Source: Bradyrhizobium prioriisuperbiae
GTDB taxonomy: Bacteria; Pseudomonadota; Alphaproteobacteria; Rhizobiales; Xanthobacteraceae
Length of the DNA: 64,000 nt
Direction: 5' to 3'
Assembly (NCBI RefSeq): GCF_032397745.1
Contig: NZ_CP135921.1
Location: 434,001 to 498,000, forward strand
The position numbers were made by a program, and so were the translations under genes. This document shows, one piece after another, positions 52,946 through 61,941 of the stretch (positions are counted from its first letter, which is position 1; the number at the start of each line of letters is the position of its first letter). The notes below the pieces were generated by a model. It worked only from the letters and a program-made list of their open reading frames with translations, was not told the DNA's origin and did not search any database.

Positions 52946-54787
52946 TCAGTCCTTGATGACGCGCACCGCGCCCTTTGCGGCGCTGGTGGCGAGCGCGGCG
53001 TAGGCCTTCAACGCAGTCGACACCTTGCGGCTGCGCTTGGCCGGCTTCCAGGCGTTCGCGCCTTTGGCCTCCATTGCCGCACGGCGGCGGGCCAGTTCGG
53101 CATCGTCGACCGCGAGACGGATCGAGCGCGCGGGAATATCGATCTCGATCAGATCGCCTTCCTGCACCAGGCCAATCAGACCGCCTTCGGCAGCTTCCGG
53201 CGACACGTGGCCGATCGACAGCCCCGACGACCCGCCGGAAAAGCGTCCATCGGTGACAAGGGCGCAGGCTTTGCCGAGCCCCTTGGATTTCAGATAGCTG
53301 GTCGGATACAGCATTTCCTGCATGCCGGGGCCACCGCGCGGGCCTTCATAGATGATCGTGACCACGTCGCCGGGATTGATCTTGTTGGTCAGGATGGCCT
53401 CGACCGCGGCGTCCTGGCTCTCGAACACCCGCGCCGGTCCCGAAAACTTCAGGATGCTGGCATCGACGCCCGCGGTCTTTACGATACAGCCATCGACGGC
53501 AATGTTGCCGGACAACACGGCGAGGCCGCCGTCCTTCGAGAAGGCATGTTCGAAGTTACGGATGCAGCCGGTGCTGCGATCGGTATCAACCTCTTCGAAC
53601 CGGCGGTTCTGGCTGAACGCGGTTTGCGTCGGCACGCCGCCGGGAGCTGCCGAATAGAATGTGCGCACGCTTTCGCTCTGGGTGCGAACGATATCCCAGC
53701 GATCCAGCGCGGCCTGCACCGTGGTCGCATGCACGGTCGGCAGGTCGTGGTGAATGAGGCCGGCGCGATCGAGTTCGCCGAGGATCGCCATCACGCCACC
53801 GGCGCGATGCACGTCTTCCAGATGCACGTCCGGCACCGACGGCGCCACCTTGCACAGCACCGGCACCCGGCGTGACAGCCGGTCGATGTCCGCCATGGTG
53901 AAAGGAACCTCGCCCTCATGGGCGGCGGCCAGCAGATGCAGCACCGTGTTGGTCGAACCGCCCATGGCGATATCGAGCGTCATCGCGTTCTCGAACGCCT
54001 TGAAATTCGCGATATTGCGCGGCAGCGCTGTTGCGTCGTCCTGCTCATAATAACGGCGCGCCAGGTCGACGATCAGATGGCCGGCTTCGACGAACAGGCC
54101 CTTGCGGTCGGCGTGGGTGGCGAGCACCGAGCCGTTGCCCGGCAGCGCCAGACCCAGCGCCTCGGTGAGGCAGTTCATCGAATTGGCGGTGAACATGCCC
54201 GAGCAGGAGCCGCAGGTCGGACAGGCCGAGCGCTCCATGTCGTCGACCTCGGCGTCGCTGACCCGATCGTCGGCGGCGGCGACCATCGCATCGATCAAAT
54301 CGACCGAGCGGATCTTGCCCTTGACGCTGACCTTGCCGGATTCCATCGGGCCGCCTGATACGAACACCACCGGGATGTTGATGCGCATCGCCGCCATCAG
54401 CATGCCGGGCGTGATCTTGTCGCAGTTGGAGATGCAGACCATGGCGTCGGCGCAGTGGGCGTTGACCATGTATTCGACGCTGTCGGCGATCAGCTCGCGC
54501 GACGGCAGGCTGTAGAGCATGCCGTCATGGCCCATGGCGATGCCGTCATCGACCGCGATGGTGTTGAACTCCTTGGCGACGCCGCCCGCCTTCTCGATCT
54601 CGCGCGCCACCAGTTGTCCGAGGTCCTTGAGATGGACGTGTCCCGGCACGAACTGCGTGAACGAATTCACCACCGCGATAATCGGCTTGCCGAAATCCTC
54701 ATTGGTCATTCCGGTGGCGCGCCACAGGCTGCGGGCGCCCGCCATGTTACGGCCATGGGTGGTGGTTCGGGAGCGATAGGCTGGCAT
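52946..54787 (-). CDS. ilvD: Dihydroxy-acid dehydratase
   Basis: A 613-residue iron-sulfur dehydratase of valine, isoleucine and leucine biosynthesis; converts 2,3-dihydroxy-acids to 2-oxo-acids. Conserved features are the N-terminal [60 protein letters not shown] and [20 protein letters not shown], whose cysteines bind the cluster, and late motifs [20 protein letters not shown]. The ATG at 54787 is preceded by CGAGGACATTC. It lies downstream of the sensor kinase gene, separated by about 160 bp. Length and motifs are normal. Confidence 0.97.
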   Translation of the reverse strand: MPAYRSRTTTHGRNMAGARSLWRATGMTNEDFGKPIIAVVNSFTQFVPGHVHLKDLGQLVAREIEKAGGVAKEFNTIAVDDGIAMGHDGMLYSLPSRELIADSVEYMVNAHCADAMVCISNCDKITPGMLMAAMRINIPVVFVSGGPMESGKVSVKGKIRSVDLIDAMVAAADDRVSDAEVDDMERSACPTCGSCSGMFTANSMNCLTEALGLALPGNGSVLATHADRKGLFVEAGHLIVDLARRYYEQDDATALPRNIANFKAFENAMTLDIAMGGSTNTVLHLLAAAHEGEVPFTMADIDRLSRRVPVLCKVAPSVPDVHLEDVHRAGGVMAILGELDRAGLIHHDLPTVHATTVQAALDRWDIVRTQSESVRTFYSAAPGGVPTQTAFSQNRRFEEVDTDRSTGCIRNFEHAFSKDGGLAVLSGNIAVDGCIVKTAGVDASILKFSGPARVFESQDAAVEAILTNKINPGDVVTIIYEGPRGGPGMQEMLYPTSYLKSKGLGKACALVTDGRFSGGSSGLSIGHVSPEAAEGGLIGLVQEGDLIEIDIPARSIRLAVDDAELARRRAAMEAKGANAWKPAKRSRKVSTALKAYAALATSAAKGAVRVIKD

Positions 54788-54946
54788 GAATGTCCTCGGA
54801 TATCGCCCGGGTCCGAAGCCCGGGCCGCAAACTCACTGATATGACGAGGATTTACAGGGAAGTCGGCGCCGTGGCGACAGCCAATTTCGCTGTCCAGCGA
54901 TGCCGCACCGCCGGAACCTCCCGCACTGCACAATCCGCCGGGGCCC

Positions 54947-56332
54947 TCAGGCGACCAGCCGCTGATGCGGACAGGCGATCTCCACCACGCAGCCCGGGCC
55001 GGGCACAATGGTGAGCTCGAAATCATGCAGTTTCACGATCGCGGCCACCAGATTGAGACCGAGCCCCACCCCCGGCGTGCTTCGGATCTTGTCCGAACGA
55101 TAGAACCGCCGCAGCACCGCGTCGCATTCCTGCGCGTTGATGCCCGGACCGGAATCCTGGATACGGATGATGCTGCCGCGGTCGTCGCTGGTCAGCGCGA
55201 TCTCCACCTGTCCGCCTTCCGGCGTGAACTTCACGGCGTTGTCGACCAGATTGGCGACGGCCTCGATCAACAGGTCACGATCACCATGAACCTCGAACGG
55301 AGCACCGCCCGTTGTCGCCGGCAGATCGGTCTTGAGCGCAATCCGCTTGTCGTCCGCGATCGGCTCATAGAGGTCGGCGACCTCGCGCGCCAGATCGGCC
55401 AGCGCCACGGTGCCGAAACCCGACGAGCGACGGTTGTTCTCGATCTCGGCGAGCCGCAGCAGCGCGGTGATGATGGTCAGCGATTGATCAATGCCGGCGA
55501 TCGCCTTGTCGGCGCTGGTCTGCAGATCCTGCAGCGTGGTCGCATTGGCCCGACCGCGCTCCAGCGCCAGGCGCGCCCGCGTCAGCGGCGTGCGCAGATC
55601 ATGGGCGATGTCGTTGCCGACGCCCGCCAACGCGCCGATGAGATTTTCCATCTCGTCAAGCATGCCGTTGACAATCACTGCCAGCCTGGAGAACTGATCG
55701 TCGTCCTTGGTTTGCGGCAGCCGCTCGCTCAGGTCGCCGGCAATGATGCGCTGGACCCGCGCATTGACGTCCTCGACCCGCCGCTGCGCCCGAACGCTGA
55801 CCAGCGCACCGGCCACCAGGCAAAGACACAAAGCTGGCACCAAGCCGAGCGCCAGGGCCTGCCCGACCACGTGCGCGAGCTCCATGGCCTCGTCGATCTG
55901 CCTTCCGACCACCAGCACATCGCCATCGGCCAGTTGCCGCGCGACGGCGCGGATGGTCTGGTCCTTGCGGCCGGCGGAAGTGACCTTCATGACGCGGGCG
56001 CCCTGGACAATATCATCGACCGTGAGTCCCCGCGGCAGATGCTCCAGATTGCCGGTGATCTTGCGGCCGTCGGCGCCGAACAGTCCGGCGAATTGCACCC
56101 CACGGGAATCCTGCTTCAGATGATCGTCGATCGCCTCCAGACGCCGCGGCGCGGACAGCACCGAGATGGCATTGACCTGCACCGTGAGCATCCGGTCGGT
56201 TCGCATGGTCAGATAGTCGGAGGTCTGCCAGTAGATGAAGCCGAACAGCGCGACGACGATGGCGGCGAACGCGCCGGCCAGCATCAGCGCCCAGCGGAAC
56301 GATGTCGAACTCAGGAACTGCGGTCGCTGCAT
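54947..56332 (-). CDS. Sensor histidine kinase (HAMP, two-component)
   Basis: A 461-residue kinase with transmembrane helices at about 14-35 and 157-180 bracketing a 120-residue periplasmic sensor (no recognised fold), then a HAMP domain (RRVEDVNARVQRIIAGDLSE), the phosphoacceptor box DIAHDLRTPLTRARLALERG with His244, and an ATPase domain containing NLVDNAVKFTPEGG, DSGPGINAQECDAVLRRF and GVGLGLNLVAAIVKLH. It phosphorylates the OmpR-type regulator encoded just upstream; the two coding regions are 6 bp apart. The signal is unknown. Confidence 0.93.
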   Translation of the reverse strand: MQRPQFLSSTSFRWALMLAGAFAAIVVALFGFIYWQTSDYLTMRTDRMLTVQVNAISVLSAPRRLEAIDDHLKQDSRGVQFAGLFGADGRKITGNLEHLPRGLTVDDIVQGARVMKVTSAGRKDQTIRAVARQLADGDVLVVGRQIDEAMELAHVVGQALALGLVPALCLCLVAGALVSVRAQRRVEDVNARVQRIIAGDLSERLPQTKDDDQFSRLAVIVNGMLDEMENLIGALAGVGNDIAHDLRTPLTRARLALERGRANATTLQDLQTSADKAIAGIDQSLTIITALLRLAEIENNRRSSGFGTVALADLAREVADLYEPIADDKRIALKTDLPATTGGAPFEVHGDRDLLIEAVANLVDNAVKFTPEGGQVEIALTSDDRGSIIRIQDSGPGINAQECDAVLRRFYRSDKIRSTPGVGLGLNLVAAIVKLHDFELTIVPGPGCVVEIACPHQRLVA

Positions 56333-56338
56333 CGGCGG

Positions 56339-57049
56339 TTAGGCCGGCTTGCGGAGAATGAATCCCGCGCCACGTACGTTCTGGATCATCGGGGTATCAC
56401 CCGGTCCATCCACCTTATGGCGCAAGCGGCCCATGTGCACGTCGACGAGATTGGTGGCCAGAACGAACTTGTAATTCCAGACTTCCTCGAGCAGCATCGC
56501 GCGCGTCAGCAACTGATCGCAGCGCTGCATCATGTATTCCAGCAGGCGAAACTCGCGTGGCAACAGATCGATCTCCCGCTCGCCGCGTTTGGCGGTGCGC
56601 TCGATCAGATCGATCTCCAGCGACCCGACCCGCAGCATGGTTTCACGGGTCTCCGCCGGTCGCCGCAACAACGCCTCGACGCGGGCGATCAGCTCGGCCA
56701 CCGCAAACGGCTTGGTCAGGTAGTCGTCGCCGCCCATGCGCAGGCCGCGCACACGGTCGTCGACCGCGCCAAGGGCGCTCAGCACCAGGACCGGCGTGCG
56801 CAGCTGCTCGTTGCGCAGGGTTTCGATCACATTGAGACCGTCCATGCCGGGCAGCATCCGGTCGACGATCATGGCGTCCGGCCGGGACGTCCGCGCCTTG
56901 GCAAGCCCATCGACGCCGTCGGCGGCCCACTCGACGGTAAAGCCGCGATCAGTGAGCTCCGCCTGGATTTCCTCCGCGGTCTCGCTGTCGTCCTCGATCA
57001 GCAGAACTTTCGCCATCGCTTGCGGTCCGGTTTCCATGAATAGGCTCAT
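56339..57049 (-). CDS. OmpR-family response regulator
   Basis: A 236-residue regulator with a receiver domain (KVLLIEDDSETAEEIQAELT, phosphoacceptor Asp63 in IVDRMLPGMDG, conserved Lys in DDYLTKPFAVAELI) and an OmpR-type winged helix (ERTAKRGEREIDLLPREFRL, LLEEVWNYKFVLATNLVDVH, VRGAGFILRKPA). First gene of the regulator-kinase pair. The ATG at 57049 has GGAGG about 7 nt upstream; starts 4 or 11 residues later, nearer the domain, are possible. Its targets are unknown; the divergent-facing copper cluster lies beyond a 394 bp gap but no link is shown. Confidence 0.92.
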   Translation of the reverse strand: MSLFMETGPQAMAKVLLIEDDSETAEEIQAELTDRGFTVEWAADGVDGLAKARTSRPDAMIVDRMLPGMDGLNVIETLRNEQLRTPVLVLSALGAVDDRVRGLRMGGDDYLTKPFAVAELIARVEALLRRPAETRETMLRVGSLEIDLIERTAKRGEREIDLLPREFRLLEYMMQRCDQLLTRAMLLEEVWNYKFVLATNLVDVHMGRLRHKVDGPGDTPMIQNVRGAGFILRKPA

Positions 57050-57443
57050 TCTATCACCTCCGGCCTCGCGATGGATATCCGCACGTGATGGCGCCCTCAC
57101 CGCGACCTGACGATGAGCCGGACGACGCACGCAGGCCTTGCACTGGGGGGAAGGCAGGCCTTGCGCGCGCCGTCCGCTCTGCAGCCGGATATTTGCCGCC
57201 TTCGGGGGCGCGAGCGCGGCAGGGCTGCTCAACGACAACCTAGGACTGGAGGGTCGGCTTCACCATTAAATTGCCTGTTAAAATTGCATCCGTGGCCCCT
57301 GGACCGAGATCACGCGGGACGCGCTCACCCGGGGCCCAAGTAAAAGCCGATTTAGAAATTGCGACCAAACCCGATCGTGAAATTGATTACGGCCAGGCGC
57401 GCAGCGTTCAGAAGACCGGAGCGCTTCAGACACCGCAGGTAAC
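57050..57443. other. Gene-free 394 bp region; possible relic of an outer-membrane protein 3' end
   Basis: No intact gene on either strand. It should contain the promoter of the response-regulator operon and the end of the copCD transcript. On the minus strand, 57352-57390 reads VINFTIGFGRNF then stop, which looks like the last beta-strand of an outer-membrane protein (ending in Phe) but has no barrel attached. Confidence 0.5.
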
Positions 57444-58331
57444 TTATCCCGGATCGAGTTGCCCGAACAGCGCGACCAGCGCCAGCACGCCGAGGCCGAG
57501 CAACAGCTCGGCAACAGTACGATGGGTGATGGCGCGCGCGGCGACCGCCATGTCGCTCTTCATCCGCGGCACCCAGACATAACGATTGACCAGCGCAAGC
57601 CCGACCATGCAGGCCACCAGCGCGATCTTGGCCAACAACAAGATGTGATAAAGCGAGGGGGTGAGCCAGTTCATCGGCGGACCAATAATAAGCAGCGCAT
57701 TCACCACACCGGTGACCAGCACCAGCGCCACGGCGCCGTGGCCGGCGAATGAAAAATTGCGAAGCGCGGCATAACTTTCGGCGCGCAGCTCGGGCCGCCG
57801 CAGAGCCGCGAGACAGGGCAACAGCGGCACCAACGACCCCAGCCAGGCCGCGGCCGCGATCAGGTGCACGATATCGTTACCGCGGTGAACGAGCCCGCGG
57901 GCGCCATCGTCTGCCACCGCGTGGCCGGAGAATGCAAAACTCACGAGCAGCAAGCCGGCCGCCGCGACAGTGCGAAGTCCCAGCCGCGGCGACATCAGGC
58001 AACTTCCCATCAGCAGGACGGCGAGGCTGAAGCGGATGATCAGCATTCGCCCCGAGATGGTCTCCCGCAGGATGGTGGTGGCGATGCCGGGCCGCATGGC
58101 TTGATGCCAGCTGCCGGCCATCCTGATGACGGCGATCGGCACCATGGCGACAACTGCCACCAGCGCCAGCGCTGCGGCGAGCAGAATCAAGCTGCGCAGC
58201 CGCTGGCCGATGAAGTCTCCGAGCGGACCGGCCGCGAGGAAGCGTGTGAAAAGGCTGGAGCCAAACAGGATCATGGCGGACGCGAAGGCCAGCAGCCTGC
58301 ATAGAGCGATGCCAGCCTCGGGCGCGGTCAA
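57444..58331 (-). CDS. copD: CopD-type copper resistance membrane protein
   Basis: A 295-residue integral membrane protein with about eight hydrophobic segments (FASAMILFGSSLFTRF, LAVLLMGSCLMSPRLG, VNALLIIGPPMNWLTPSLYH). Conserved residues of the CopD/PcoD family include His in FSFAGHGAVALVLVTGVVNA and HRGNDIVHLIAAAAWLGSLV. CopD works with CopC to import or partition copper across the inner membrane in known systems. Its start overlaps the copC stop by 4 bp (ATGA), so the two are coupled. Confidence 0.88.
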   Translation of the reverse strand: MTAPEAGIALCRLLAFASAMILFGSSLFTRFLAAGPLGDFIGQRLRSLILLAAALALVAVVAMVPIAVIRMAGSWHQAMRPGIATTILRETISGRMLIIRFSLAVLLMGSCLMSPRLGLRTVAAAGLLLVSFAFSGHAVADDGARGLVHRGNDIVHLIAAAAWLGSLVPLLPCLAALRRPELRAESYAALRNFSFAGHGAVALVLVTGVVNALLIIGPPMNWLTPSLYHILLLAKIALVACMVGLALVNRYVWVPRMKSDMAVAARAITHRTVAELLLGLGVLALVALFGQLDPG

Positions 58332-58690
58332 GGGGTAACCGTGAAGCTGTATGAATTGTGCGAGATGTGACCGTCCTTCGACAGCGCATGCCAGCTCACG
58401 GTGTAGGCACCGGGCACGAGCGGCGCCGGCAGCGGCACGATCAGGACCTTGTCGTTGTCGTTCGCAAGCATCGCCGGGTTGGTCGGTGTCTCGGACTTCC
58501 CCGACGCGACGACGGTGGCGCCACTCAATCCCGCTTCGAGCCCCTCGGAGAACGTTAGTTTCAGTTGCGTTGGCCTGGCCTGCACCACCGCGCCATCGGC
58601 TGGATCAGCCGACACCAGGTGGGCGTGGGCCGATGCGGCGCCGGTGGCGGCAAGGCCTATCGCCGCGGCAAGCAGAAGACTTCTGATCAT
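58328..58690 (-). CDS. copC: CopC-type periplasmic copper-binding protein
   Basis: A 120-residue precursor with signal MIRSLLLAAAIGLAATGAAS. Cleavage before HAHLVSADPADGAVVQARPT would expose the N-terminal His that binds Cu(II) in CopC proteins. The second-site ligands appear in WHALSKDGHISHNSYSFTV (Asp and His). The beta-barrel core is PTQLKLTFSEGLEAGLSGAT. The fold has no Met-rich Cu(I) loop, so it looks like a Cu(II)-only CopC. It lies 86 bp downstream of the YVTN propeller gene and overlaps copD. Confidence 0.92.
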   Translation of the reverse strand: MIRSLLLAAAIGLAATGAASAHAHLVSADPADGAVVQARPTQLKLTFSEGLEAGLSGATVVASGKSETPTNPAMLANDNDKVLIVPLPAPLVPGAYTVSWHALSKDGHISHNSYSFTVTP

Positions 58691-58776
58691 GGTCTTATCT
58701 CCTGTCGGGCGAGTTTGCCGCTAGCCTGACGCACCGGCTCCGCCGCGTTTGCCGCGGAGCCGGATCGCGCCATCTG

Positions 58777-60249
58777 TTACTCTTGCTGGACTTGCACCAC
58801 GGGACCGGGCTTGGCCGCGTTGCCCTGCGCGATCACCAGATAGCGGCGCTGGATCTTGTCCTCGCCCTGCACCACCTGGCGGATCTGCCCCGTCGCATTG
58901 ACGATGGCCGAGCCCGCGGGGTTGGTCATGAACACCGCCAGTGGCTCCAGTCCGCCCTCGCCGTTCGGCTGCCGCGCCAGCGCCAGCACGTACGGCTGTT
59001 TCGGCTCCAGCCCGGTCACAGACGCCTGCAGCACCTGGATCAGGCCCTGATCGAACAACGAGACGCTGGTCGGGCCCTCCTCCTTCGCGCCCTTGGCGCC
59101 GGCCGTCTTGCCTTGCACGGCGACCAGACCAAGATGGGTCGCCTGACCTGCAACGCCGAGCGCCTGCAGTCCTTGCTTGCCGTCGCCTTCGGGCACGGCG
59201 TTGGGAACATAAGCGATCGCCTGCGGTGCCTGACCGATCGCGCTGGTGGCGATCACCTTGTTGCTCATGGTGTCGATGGCGGTCACCGCGTCGGCATTCT
59301 CGAGCCCGACATAGACCCGGCTGCCGTCACCCGACGGCCAGAGGCCATGCGGCAGCTTGCCGACCGGAATGGTTGCCACCTGCGAAAAATCGTCGGTGCG
59401 GAACACCTTGACCACGTTCAGTCCGCCGATCGTGATATAGGCAAAAGTGCCGTTGGCGTTGTGAGCGAAATTGACGTGATTGCTGATCGGGCCGGTCTCG
59501 AAAGACTTCAGCATGTTGAACGGCGGCTGCGCATTGAACACCTGCGTGCGGCCGGTATCCTTCAGCGTGAACCAGACCTGCTTGCCATCCGGTGTCGCGG
59601 CGATGTTGGGACAGAACGGGCTGTCCTGCTTGACGTGCCCAACGATCTGATGGTCGGCGACGGTGATCACGACGGTCTCGGGATTGAACGACGAGCAGAC
59701 ATAGCCGTACTTGCCGTCCGGCGAGAAGATCTGCATGCCGGGGCCAGCGGGCACCTTGATCCGGGTCTTTTCCTCGAAGGTCTTGCCGTCGAGCACGGAT
59801 ACGTAATCTTCGCCGCGCACCGTCACCCACACCTCGTTGCCGTCAGGCGTGAAGAACACCTCGTGCGGCGAGCGGCCGACATAGGTGGTGTGCTTGACAG
59901 CGTTGGTGGCTGTATCGATGAAGGTGACTGAATTGCTGCCGATCGAGACCACCGCGATGGTCTTGTGATCGGACGAAAAGCCCATGCCGTGGACCAGCAC
60001 CTGGCCCTTGTAGAGCGGGCTGAAATTGCCTGGCTGCGGGTCACCCAGGCGAATGACGCCAACCAGTTTGTTGTCGACGGGATCGGTGACCGAGACGGTG
60101 TTGGAGAATTGCTCGGCGGTGTAGACGCGATCGCGATGGCTGATCGGAATATCCGCATCGCTGGCGGCACCAGGCACCTGACCGGCGAATGCCGGGACCG
60201 AGAGCGCCGAACCGGCGAGCAACGCCAGCGCGAGAAAAGAACGCTTCAT
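58777..60249 (-). CDS. Exported YVTN/YncE-type seven-bladed beta-propeller protein with C-terminal beta domain
   Basis: A 490-residue precursor with signal peptide (MKRSFLALALLAGSALSVPA), then about seven YVTN-type blades between residues about 40 and 350 (DRVYTAEQFSNTVSVTDPVD, EVFFTPDGNEVWVTVRGEDY, QIFSPDGKYGYVCSSFNPET, VYVGLENADAVTAIDTMSNK). At equivalent positions at the start of several blades stand histidines: VHGMGF, SPHEVFF, SNHVNFA and LPHGLWP. A second beta-rich domain follows residue 390. In N2O reductases such propeller histidines bind copper; here copper binding is inferred from that pattern and from the neighbouring DUF305 and CopC genes. Exact function unknown. Confidence 0.82.
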   Translation of the reverse strand: MKRSFLALALLAGSALSVPAFAGQVPGAASDADIPISHRDRVYTAEQFSNTVSVTDPVDNKLVGVIRLGDPQPGNFSPLYKGQVLVHGMGFSSDHKTIAVVSIGSNSVTFIDTATNAVKHTTYVGRSPHEVFFTPDGNEVWVTVRGEDYVSVLDGKTFEEKTRIKVPAGPGMQIFSPDGKYGYVCSSFNPETVVITVADHQIVGHVKQDSPFCPNIAATPDGKQVWFTLKDTGRTQVFNAQPPFNMLKSFETGPISNHVNFAHNANGTFAYITIGGLNVVKVFRTDDFSQVATIPVGKLPHGLWPSGDGSRVYVGLENADAVTAIDTMSNKVIATSAIGQAPQAIAYVPNAVPEGDGKQGLQALGVAGQATHLGLVAVQGKTAGAKGAKEEGPTSVSLFDQGLIQVLQASVTGLEPKQPYVLALARQPNGEGGLEPLAVFMTNPAGSAIVNATGQIRQVVQGEDKIQRRYLVIAQGNAAKPGPVVQVQQE

Positions 60250-60263
60250 ACAGAATCTCCCTT

Positions 60264-60824
60264 TTATTTCATGTTCATTGAATTATGGGACATCGAACCG
60301 TGTGACATCGCGCCATGCGCCATGCCCATGGTGTCGTGCGAGACCGGCTGCTGATCCGCTGCGGGTGTTCGTTCGGGTTGAGTCGGCGACGCCACCGAAG
60401 GCGGCAGCGGCTCGCCGAGCGCAAGCCGCATCGCGGCAATTTCCTGCTGCTGGGTGACAATGATTTCCTGGGCCAGCCGGCGCAACTGTTCGTTCTTGCC
60501 GTATTTGAGCAGGGCCTTCGCCATGTCGATTGCGCCCTGATGGTGGGGGATCATCATTTCAACGAAGTCGTGATCGACGTCTCCGGTCGGCTTGGCCGCC
60601 ATGTCGGCCATCATTTTGGTCATGGCGGCGTCGTTTTCCGACAGGAACGGCGCTTCGGCCGACAGCGCCGACGGAGCGGCCACGTATTCCACGGGCACGG
60701 CGCTGCCGGCGTAGGACTTCGTCATGTGACCCGGCGCGAAGGCAGACGACACCACGCCAAGTGTCAGGGTGGTGGCGAGGGAGATGACGCGCTTGCGAAT
60801 GAACGCGCGTGAGACCAGATTCAT
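60264..60824 (-). CDS. DUF305 family exported protein with Met/His-rich tail
   Basis: A 186-residue protein beginning with a signal or anchor sequence (VISLATTLTLGVVSSAFA), then the four-helix DUF305 domain: DHDFVEMMIPHHQGAIDMAK with the diagnostic MIPHHQGA, and RRLAQEIIVTQQQEIAAMRL. The last 30 residues are Met/His/Ser-rich (MGMAHGAMSHGSMSHNSMNM), a likely copper or metal buffer. DUF305 proteins are periplasmic and often co-occur with copper genes. It starts the run DUF305-propeller-copC-copD; the propeller gene begins 14 bp after its stop. Confidence 0.88.
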   Translation of the reverse strand: MNLVSRAFIRKRVISLATTLTLGVVSSAFAPGHMTKSYAGSAVPVEYVAAPSALSAEAPFLSENDAAMTKMMADMAAKPTGDVDHDFVEMMIPHHQGAIDMAKALLKYGKNEQLRRLAQEIIVTQQQEIAAMRLALGEPLPPSVASPTQPERTPAADQQPVSHDTMGMAHGAMSHGSMSHNSMNMK

Positions 60825-60911
60825 CTTGTGTCCCCTGAATTAAGATCGAACGTGAGCAAACGCACGTTGGAGACCAGGGACGCCGCGCTCAATTAAAAAC
60901 CCGTTTAGGAT

Positions 60912-60929
60912 TCTAAATTCAAATTTAGA
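60912..60929. promoter_or_regulatory. Perfect AT-rich palindrome upstream of the copper cluster
   Basis: TCTAAATT-CA-AATTTAGA, an 8+2+8 perfect inverted repeat in a strongly GC-rich background, 88 bp upstream of the DUF305 start. The form suits an operator for a dimeric repressor controlling this cluster. It is also between the cluster and the divergent DUF2059 gene, whose start is 157 bp away. Confidence 0.6.
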
Positions 60930-61086
60930 TTTCAGTCCGGGGGACGGCTGGATTTGCCGCACGGCACACAAAACTGTCACAGCCCAATAACGCAAATTGC
61001 TTTGTTCTGGCCGGACGGTTTCACTTTTTTGTTTGCTGCACGTGTTCTAAGGTGCGGCCAGGGAAGAAACGGAGCCAACAAATCAA

Positions 61087-61599
61087 ATGAAAAAAACGCG
61101 GATTGCACTGATTGCCATGGTCGCTGTCGGGTTCGCCTGGGCATTCGCCGGACCAACGGCAACACCAGCCAAGGCCGACGACGCCTCGATGGCAGCGGCG
61201 CAGGAACTGGTCGATTTCACCCTCGGAAAGACCACCGACGACATGATCTCCAACATGGAGAGCGCGATCTGGTCTAACCTGGAGACCGCGTTCCCCCGCA
61301 CCACCGACGCCGCCACCATCGCCGAGATGCGCAGCGAATTTGACAAGATCGTGCGCAAGTACGTCGCGCAAGCCATGAAGATCGCGCCGACCATTTACGC
61401 CAAACACTTTACCGTGGACGAATTGAAGGGGCTGCTCGCGTTGTACAAGACGCCGCTGGGCGACAAGATGCTCGCCGAGATGCCGAAGGTGATGGGTGAT
61501 TTCACCACCACCGCCATGGTGCCGATGATGGCGCCGATGCAAAGCGAGATCAAAGCCAGCCTCGAAACCATCATGCGCAAACAGGGGACGGCGAAGTAG
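61087..61599 (+). CDS. DUF2059 family exported protein
   Basis: A 170-residue precursor with signal peptide (MKKTRIALIAMVAVGFAWAF, cleavage near ATPAKA) and a helical DUF2059 domain: AKHFTVDELKGLLALYKTPL and LGDKMLAEMPKVMGDFTT, the DUF2059 signature FTxxELxxLLxxYxxPxGxK. Periplasmic; no biochemical function is established for the family. It is divergent from the copper cluster and convergent, across a repeat, with the DUF1328 gene. Confidence 0.85.
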   Translation: MKKTRIALIAMVAVGFAWAFAGPTATPAKADDASMAAAQELVDFTLGKTTDDMISNMESAIWSNLETAFPRTTDAATIAEMRSEFDKIVRKYVAQAMKIAPTIYAKHFTVDELKGLLALYKTPLGDKMLAEMPKVMGDFTTTAMVPMMAPMQSEIKASLETIMRKQGTAK

Positions 61600-61620
61600 G
61601 CGCCGCCCCGGTCCGCCTCG

Positions 61621-61749
61621 CTAGAGCCTTTTCCGTTCCGATGGAATCGGAACGGGGCTCTAGCATTTTGTTTTGACGCATTTTCTCCGCGCAAACGCTT
61701 CGCGTTTGTCGCAGGAGAACCGGTGTCCACTTCGCTGGAAAACGCTCTA
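61621..61749. repeat. Intergenic palindromic repeat, copy 3 (long form)
   Basis: CTAGAGC start, hairpin around CCGTTCCGATGGAATCGGAACGG, linker TTTTGACGCATTTTCT, internal hairpin GCAAACGCTTCGCGTTTG, tail CCACTTCGCTGGAAAACGC, ending GCTCTA. It is nearly identical to copy 2. The convergent DUF1328 gene (minus strand) takes its stop codon TAG from the end of this copy. Confidence 0.85.
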
Positions 61750-61941
61750 ATTCACCGGATGCTTGCGCGGAAAGCTGGTGCGGCCGCGCACCAGCCCAAC
61801 CACCGCGGAAATCAGAAAAAGCACGATGGCGACAAAGAAGATCAGTTTTGCCAGTTCGTTCGAAGCGCCAGCGATTCCGGTAAAGCCCAACACACCGCCG
61901 ATCAGCGCGACGATGAGAAGGATAACAATCCAGCCCAACAT
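61747..61941 (-). CDS. DUF1328 family small membrane protein
   Basis: A 64-residue protein with two hydrophobic helices (WIVILLIVALIGGVLGF and KLIFFVAIVLFLISAVVGLV) joined by TGIAGASNELA, matching the DUF1328/YtjA pattern. A short basic tail, RGRTSFPRKHPVN, follows. The stop is provided by the adjacent repeat, so the tail may have been extended or trimmed by its arrival. The ATG at 61941 starts MLGWIVI. Function unknown; these proteins appear in stress-induced sets in other bacteria. Confidence 0.85.
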   Translation of the reverse strand: MLGWIVILLIVALIGGVLGFTGIAGASNELAKLIFFVAIVLFLISAVVGLVRGRTSFPRKHPVN

